64,000 bases of DNA, taken from NCBI RefSeq assembly GCF_004339665.1, contig NZ_SMMU01000008.1, positions 1 to 64,000 on the forward strand, written 5' to 3'. The first letter of the stretch is position 1. Each line of letters opens with the position of its first letter. Under the pieces are notes generated by a model. That model had not been told where the DNA came from and searched no databases. It saw only the letters and a program-made list of their open reading frames with translations. The position numbers and the translations under genes are program-made. Below are positions 59,861 through 64,000 of this stretch, in pieces. This DNA is from Azotobacter chroococcum. Lineage in GTDB: Bacteria > Pseudomonadota > Gammaproteobacteria > Pseudomonadales > Pseudomonadaceae.

Positions 59861-60907
59861 ATGATCAATCCCCGCTTCGAATACAGGGTCTTCCTGTTCC
59901 TGCTGGTGCTGATTTCCCTGGCCTTCGCCTGGATCATCATTCCCTTCTACGGCGCCATCTTCTGGGCGATCGCGCTGGCCATTCTCTTCCATCCCGTGCA
60001 GCGCTATTTGCAGCGCCGCTTCGGCGAGCATCCGAATCTGAGCGCCTCACTCACCCTGATCATTTGCGTGATCGTCGCCGTCCTGCCCATCACCATCATT
60101 TCCACCCTGCTGATCCAGGAAGGCGTCACCCTCTATACCCAGCTCGAGGCGGGTGAAATCGACTTCGCCGGCCTGCTCGAAGACTTCAAGGCACGTCTGC
60201 CCGAGCCCCTGCAAAGGGTCTTGTCCCGCTTCGGCCTGGACAGCCAGCATGGCCTGCGCGACAGGATCGCCACGGCCGCCATGCAGGGCAGCCAGTTCCT
60301 CGCCACCCAGGCCTTCAACCTCGGCCAGGACACCTTCCAGTTCATCCTCGGCTTTTTCGTGATGCTCTATCTGCTGTTTTTCTTTCTGCGCGACGGCACC
60401 GTCCTGGTCACCCAGATCCGGGAAGCCATTCCGCTCAGCGAAATGAAAAAGAGCCGGCTGTTCCAGCGCTTCACCTGTGTGGTACAGGCCACCATCAAGG
60501 GCAGCCTCGTCGTGGCGGTCATCCAGGGAACCCTGGGCGGAGTGATATTCGCCGTGCTGGGCATTCCCCGGGCCTTGCTGTGGGCCGTCGCCATGGCCTT
60601 CCTGTCGTTTCTCCCGGCCCTGGGCACGGGACTGATCTGGGGACCGGTCGCCCTCTACTTCCTGCTCAGCGGAGCCATTCTGAAGAGCGTGCTGCTCACC
60701 GCCGCCGGCATCTTCGTCATCGGCCTGGTGGACAACATCGTGCGGCCCATCCTGGTGAGCAAGGACACCCGCATACCGGACTATCTGGTCCTGGTATCGA
60801 CGCTGGGCGGCCTGGCCCTGTTCGGCCTCAACGGCTTTGTCATCGGTCCGGTGATCGCCGCCCTGTTCGTCTCGACCTGGAACCTGTTTTCATACCAGAC
60901 ACGCTGA
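59861..60907 (+). CDS. AI-2E family permease
   Basis: The 348-aa membrane protein has about eight helices: two near the N-terminus, a soluble loop (residues 90-150), and the C-terminal PF01594 core with AVLGIPRALLWAVAMAFLSFLPALGTGLIWGP and DNIVRPILVSKDTRIPDYLVLVSTLGG segments. Members export autoinducer-2 or act as sodium/proton antiporters; the name does not decide which. The ATG at 59861 is the first in the conserved frame. Confidence 0.9.
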   Translation: MINPRFEYRVFLFLLVLISLAFAWIIIPFYGAIFWAIALAILFHPVQRYLQRRFGEHPNLSASLTLIICVIVAVLPITIISTLLIQEGVTLYTQLEAGEIDFAGLLEDFKARLPEPLQRVLSRFGLDSQHGLRDRIATAAMQGSQFLATQAFNLGQDTFQFILGFFVMLYLLFFFLRDGTVLVTQIREAIPLSEMKKSRLFQRFTCVVQATIKGSLVVAVIQGTLGGVIFAVLGIPRALLWAVAMAFLSFLPALGTGLIWGPVALYFLLSGAILKSVLLTAAGIFVIGLVDNIVRPILVSKDTRIPDYLVLVSTLGGLALFGLNGFVIGPVIAALFVSTWNLFSYQTR

Positions 60908-61065
60908 GCGGGTCTCCATTACGCGGCCGACAGTAGCGGGTCCCATGCGCCGCTTCGTGCAAATTGCACAGCGGAGCGAACGCCAATCCTGCACCCTGCA
61001 ATACGAGCAGCCTCGCCCGCAGGGATATCCGATTGAAATGTCGAGCAATTCCGGAACTTCCTGCG

Positions 61066-61082
61066 TTGGCGCGCTACTTGCC
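61066..61082 (+). promoter_or_regulatory. sigma-54-type promoter
   Basis: TTGGCGCGCTACTTGCC has GG at 61068-61069, ten intervening bases and GC at 61080-61081, close to TGGCAC-N5-TTGCA. The predicted start would be near 61093, about 44 nt before the 61137 start codon. No activator site was identified. Confidence 0.45.
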
Positions 61083-61136
61083 TCAATGACAAGGCGGTAA
61101 AACAACAACGCATGAAACAACCGGAGGATTGTCAAA

Positions 61137-61385
61137 ATGAGCCATGGCAAAATCCGCTCAGTTCTGCGTGGCAAAAGCCTTCCAGTAAGCGTGGTGTTTA
61201 TTCTGGCCCTGGGCTCGGTCATCTCCTGCGGGAATACGCCTCCCCTCGCAAAGGCTGCATCGCCCCGCTTTCGGGAACCCCCTCTTCCCCTGCAACACCT
61301 GCACCCTGTCAACGGCCCTGGGGCCACAGTTCATAAGGGCGACCAGCACAGCGTACTGATCCCCCAGCCGCGCTGGATCTTTTGA
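61137..61385 (+). CDS. small exported (lipoprotein-like) protein, 82 aa
   Basis: The product starts MSHGKIRSVLRGKSLPVSVVFILALGSVISCG: a basic start, hydrophobic stretch and cysteine 32, so a signal peptide with a possible lipobox (VISC). The mature part is proline-rich with no known domain. GGAGG precedes the ATG, and a sigma-54-type promoter lies upstream. I do not recognise a family. Confidence 0.5.
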   Translation: MSHGKIRSVLRGKSLPVSVVFILALGSVISCGNTPPLAKAASPRFREPPLPLQHLHPVNGPGATVHKGDQHSVLIPQPRWIF

Positions 61386-61441
61386 GTCTGCGGATGTCTT
61401 ATGGAATGTAATCAACAAATCCGCACGCGAAGGAGCCTGAC

Positions 61442-61603
61442 ATGCTGACTTGGTCCATCATCTTTCTGGTCATCGCCATAATTGCAGGGCTGCTCGGCTT
61501 CGGTGGTATTGCAGGGACTGCCACCGGTATCGCGAAAATACTCTTCGTGCTCTTCCTGATCCTGTTCGTCGTTTCCCTGTTGTTCGGCCGCACCTCGGTC
61601 TAG
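61442..61603 (+). CDS. DUF1328 small membrane protein, 53 aa
   Basis: The ATG follows GAAGGAG. The product [22 protein letters not shown]... has two hydrophobic helices joined by [20 protein letters not shown], the DUF1328/YtjA pattern. It is a common small inner-membrane protein of unknown function, often with stress genes. Confidence 0.88.
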   Translation: MLTWSIIFLVIAIIAGLLGFGGIAGTATGIAKILFVLFLILFVVSLLFGRTSV

Positions 61604-62539
61604 CCTCAAACAAATTGGCAGCGGCCCGCGGTTTTCTTCGCTGCTCGCCAGTTGCATGATCCGGAGCAGCCCCGACCAACATCGGGCGATCGTTCTTCCT
61701 TCATTGTCTGCGCCGGGCGGGGAACTCCCCCCGGCGCTGTCCGCCAAAGCCCGAAGCCCGAAGCCCTCCCGGATGACCCGCCCCGGCCTCCTGTGCTGCG
61801 TCCGAACAGGCCGGCGACTCCAAGGTACATCCACCGGGCTGCATCCATAGCCGGCCTGTGCATCCGCACAGGGTTTGCTCGAGAGCCTCTTCGCGCCTTC
61901 CAAAACTCCATACAAATAATAGCCTTATGATATTGAAATGATTTCAAATCAATATCAAATACCTCTCGAAAACCAGCCAGGTGATATCACCATGACATAT
62001 TTTCGGGGTCCACTCCCAAAAATTTCGCTTATTTCATGGCGACCTGCCAACAGCCGCGGAACTTATCCAAACACCAGTACTCTGTATTGGGCGCGAAGGT
62101 CCGACTGCTGGCAAACTGCCGGAAGGAGGCACCGAAGAAAAACGAGCCGGGGAACTATTGCAGGAAAAACGATTCTTATGCCTGCAACCTCTGGGGCTCC
62201 AGAAACATACATGTACGAGTACCACGAAAAGTCACAGAATCCAGCAACAATATCTATTAGACCAATGTGCTGGACAGCGTAATGGCAAACGGATGGCATC
62301 CCGCGCGGCAAAACAAAAACAGGGATGCGCCATGCCGAACGCTCTTTCGTGGAGCTTTTGAACTTCGATGAAGTATCTCTGAAAGCCTGCCTTCGTTTTA
62401 ACGCCGACTTTTTGGCGCAATAACTTATTGACTGTATTTCGGCCTGCAACTTCGTTTGAAGGCCGCCGGCAACCTGATGGCTAAGGTTTTTAGTCGTCGA
62501 TTTTCTGTAGCGTCATAAATAAAGGACGAGGTGAACGCG
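61604..62539. other. 936-bp regulatory region upstream of algD
   Basis: No supported gene; open frames in it have no homology-like pattern or ribosome site. From about 61900 the DNA turns clearly AT-richer. GAACTT (62360-62365) and TCTGA (62378-62382) are present but only 12 bp apart. In Azotobacter vinelandii algD is known to be transcribed from several promoters including an AlgU-dependent one; which of them is here I cannot fix. Confidence 0.5.
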
Positions 62540-63850
62540 ATGCGTATCAGTATTTTCGGACTGGGTTATGTGGGTGCAGTATGCGCCGGCTGTCTTTCGA
62601 CGCGTGGGCACAATGTGCTCGGCGTGGATATTTCCGCCGCCAAGATTGACATGATCAACCAGGGCAAATCCCCCATCGTCGAACCGGGCCTGGAAGAACT
62701 GCTGGCCGAAGGCGTGAAGACCGGCCGTCTGCGTGGTACCACCAATGTGTCCGAAGCGATTCTCGCCAGCGATCTGTCCATGCTCTGCGTCGGCACGCCG
62801 AGCAAGCTGAACGGCGATCTGGAACTCGACTACATCGAGGAAGTGTGCCGCCAGATCGGCACCGCCCTGCGCGACAAGAACGAGCGCCACACCGTGGTGG
62901 TGCGCAGCACCGTGCTGCCGGGCACCGTTCACAACGTGGTCATCCCGGCCCTCGAGCAGTACTCCGGGAAGAAGGCCGGCGTCGATTTCGGCGTGGCGGT
63001 CAACCCCGAGTTCCTGCGCGAAAGCACCGCGATCAAGGACTACAACTTCCCGCCGATGACCGTGATCGGCGAGCTGGACAAGGCCTCCGGCGACGCCCTG
63101 GAAGCCATCTACGCCGAACTCGACGCACCGATCGTCCGCAAGGACATCGCTGTCGCCGAAATGATCAAGTACACCTGCAACGTCTGGCACGCGGCCAAGG
63201 TCACCTTCGCCAACGAGATCGGCAACATCGCCAAGGCCGCCGGCGTCGACGGCCGCGAGGTGATGGAAGTGGTCTGCATGGACCACAAGCTCAACCTGTC
63301 GCAGTACTACATGCGCCCCGGCTTCGCCTTCGGCGGCTCCTGCCTGCCCAAGGACGTGCGCGCCCTCAGCTACCGCGCCGGCCAGTGGGACGTCGATGCC
63401 CCGCTGATCAGCTCGCTGATGCGCAGCAACGCCGTCCAGGTGCAGAAAGCCTACGACATGATCGACAACCACGGCTCGCGCAAGGTCGCCCTGCTCGGCC
63501 TGAGCTTCAAGGCCGGTACCGACGACCTGCGCGAAAGCCCGCAGCTGGAGCTGGCCGAGATGCTGATCGGCAAGGGCTTCAACCTGAGCATCTTCGACAG
63601 CAACGTCGAATACGCCCGCGATCACGGCGCCAACGGCCACTACATCAAGAACGAGATCGCCCACGTCTCCGCCCTGCTCAAGTCCGACCTGGACAAGGTT
63701 GTCGCGGAAGCCGACGTCATCGTTCTCGGCAACGCCGATCCGCGCTTCGAGAAGCTGGCCAAGCAGGTTCCGGCCGGCAAGAAGGTCATCGACCTGATCG
63801 GCTTCATGCCCGAGCGCACCAACGGCGCCGCCGAAGGCATCTGCTGGTAA
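62540..63850 (+). CDS. algD: GDP-mannose 6-dehydrogenase
   Basis: AlgD oxidises GDP-mannose to GDP-mannuronate in two NAD-dependent steps and commits sugar to alginate. The 436-aa cytosolic protein has the Rossmann motif GLGYVGAVCAGCL, the active-site Cys268 in GGSCLPKDVRAL, the catalytic Lys/Asn helix VAEMIKYTCNVWHAAKVTFANE and a second Rossmann domain (LLGLSFKAGTDDLRESP). The length equals P. aeruginosa AlgD. The ATG at 62540 follows AAGGACGAGG; an in-frame start three codons earlier has no support. The GGA-rich ribosome site could be a target of RsmA, as known for A. vinelandii. Confidence 0.97.
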   Translation: MRISIFGLGYVGAVCAGCLSTRGHNVLGVDISAAKIDMINQGKSPIVEPGLEELLAEGVKTGRLRGTTNVSEAILASDLSMLCVGTPSKLNGDLELDYIEEVCRQIGTALRDKNERHTVVVRSTVLPGTVHNVVIPALEQYSGKKAGVDFGVAVNPEFLRESTAIKDYNFPPMTVIGELDKASGDALEAIYAELDAPIVRKDIAVAEMIKYTCNVWHAAKVTFANEIGNIAKAAGVDGREVMEVVCMDHKLNLSQYYMRPGFAFGGSCLPKDVRALSYRAGQWDVDAPLISSLMRSNAVQVQKAYDMIDNHGSRKVALLGLSFKAGTDDLRESPQLELAEMLIGKGFNLSIFDSNVEYARDHGANGHYIKNEIAHVSALLKSDLDKVVAEADVIVLGNADPRFEKLAKQVPAGKKVIDLIGFMPERTNGAAEGICW

Positions 63851-63859
63851 TCCGCCGCC

Positions 63860-63881
63860 GTCCGCCCCTTCGGGGGCGGAC
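63860..63881 (+). promoter_or_regulatory. UUCG hairpin between algD and alg8
   Basis: GTCCGCCCC-TTCG-GGGGCGGAC forms a 9-bp stem with a stable UUCG loop. No T run follows, so it is more likely an RNA stability or partial-polarity element than a full stop. Confidence 0.5.
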
Positions 63882-63956
63882 CTGACCGGGGGCGTGCGCA
63901 GACGACCGCGCGACCCCGGCCAGCCCGCGACTACAGACGACGGACTCAAGACGATA

Positions 63957-64000
63957 ATGGACAGGTTCAAGCATGCCCTCGGGGAAGCCACCGGCTGGCT
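63957..64000 (+). CDS. alg8: alginate polymerase subunit Alg8, first codons only
   Basis: The last 44 bases open a frame MDRFKHALGEATGWL that resembles the Alg8 N-terminus of P. aeruginosa and lies where alg8 is expected, next after algD. Alg8 is the membrane glycosyltransferase that polymerises mannuronate. The gene runs out of the window. Confidence 0.75.
   Translation, partial: MDRFKHALGEATGW

Noticed and set aside
61938-62282. 114-codon frame in the algD leader
   Set aside because: There is no convincing ribosome site, no family resemblance and a stop-dense neighbourhood; the region is better read as regulatory.

Overview
The window is high-GC chromosomal DNA of a gammaproteobacterium of the family Pseudomonadaceae. 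From about 4.2 to 37 kb the gene content and order follow the Pseudomonas pilS/pilR - minor pilin - ispH - ileS - murJ - rpsT - proB - obg - ispB block. The right end carries algD and the first codons of alg8, the start of the alginate operon. Alginate genes, two kinds of terminal oxidase and several desiccation- or stress-type small proteins together point to Azotobacter rather than a fluorescent Pseudomonas. That genus call is an inference from content and order; no database search was possible.

Layout. 1-2.4 kb is a gene-poor scar of mobile DNA: the start of an IS1595-like transposase at the edge, a 31-codon integrase fragment, and two terminators. 2.4-9.5 kb holds nadE, a small PP0621-type protein, the pilS-pilR two-component system, thiO and fimT. 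9.5-16.5 kb is a minus-strand minor-pilin operon read pilE-fimU-pilV-pilW-pilX-pilY1. 16.8-30.3 kb is housekeeping: ispH, fkpB, lspA, ileS, ribF, murJ, rpsT, creA, proB, obg, rpmA, rplU, ispB and an FKBP isomerase. 30.5-44.2 kb holds conserved membrane and envelope proteins, a Lon-like protease, a TraR/DksA zinc protein, an OsmC protein, moaC-moaD-moaE, phoH, a metal-efflux protein and yaaA. 44.2-49.7 kb encodes a caa3-type cytochrome oxidase (subunit II with a cytochrome c tail, a fused subunit I-III, a small membrane protein and a CtaG-like assembly factor), followed by two small membrane proteins.

49.9-62 kb is an accessory stress region. It has a KGG-motif protein, an AlgB-like sigma-54-family response regulator with no kinase gene beside it, two ferritin-like-fold proteins (DUF4142 and DUF892), an SDR oxidoreductase, a DUF421 pair, a short-Q-loop cytochrome bd oxidase (cydAB/cioAB), three consecutive small hydrophilic proteins, an AI-2E family permease, a small lipoprotein-like gene behind a sigma-54-type promoter, and a DUF1328 membrane peptide. 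The third small protein has four perfect-length 60-bp repeats encoding the 20-residue motif of plant Em/group-1 LEA proteins. Three genes in this region have AlgU(RpoE)-like promoter sequences upstream. A 936-bp non-coding stretch then leads into algD.

Taken together, the right 14 kb looks like a set of genes for surviving drying or oxidative stress, placed next to alginate synthesis (the polymer of Azotobacter cysts) and to a high-rate, low-coupling oxidase. The joint regulation is a hypothesis, built on promoter-like sequences and the AlgB homologue.
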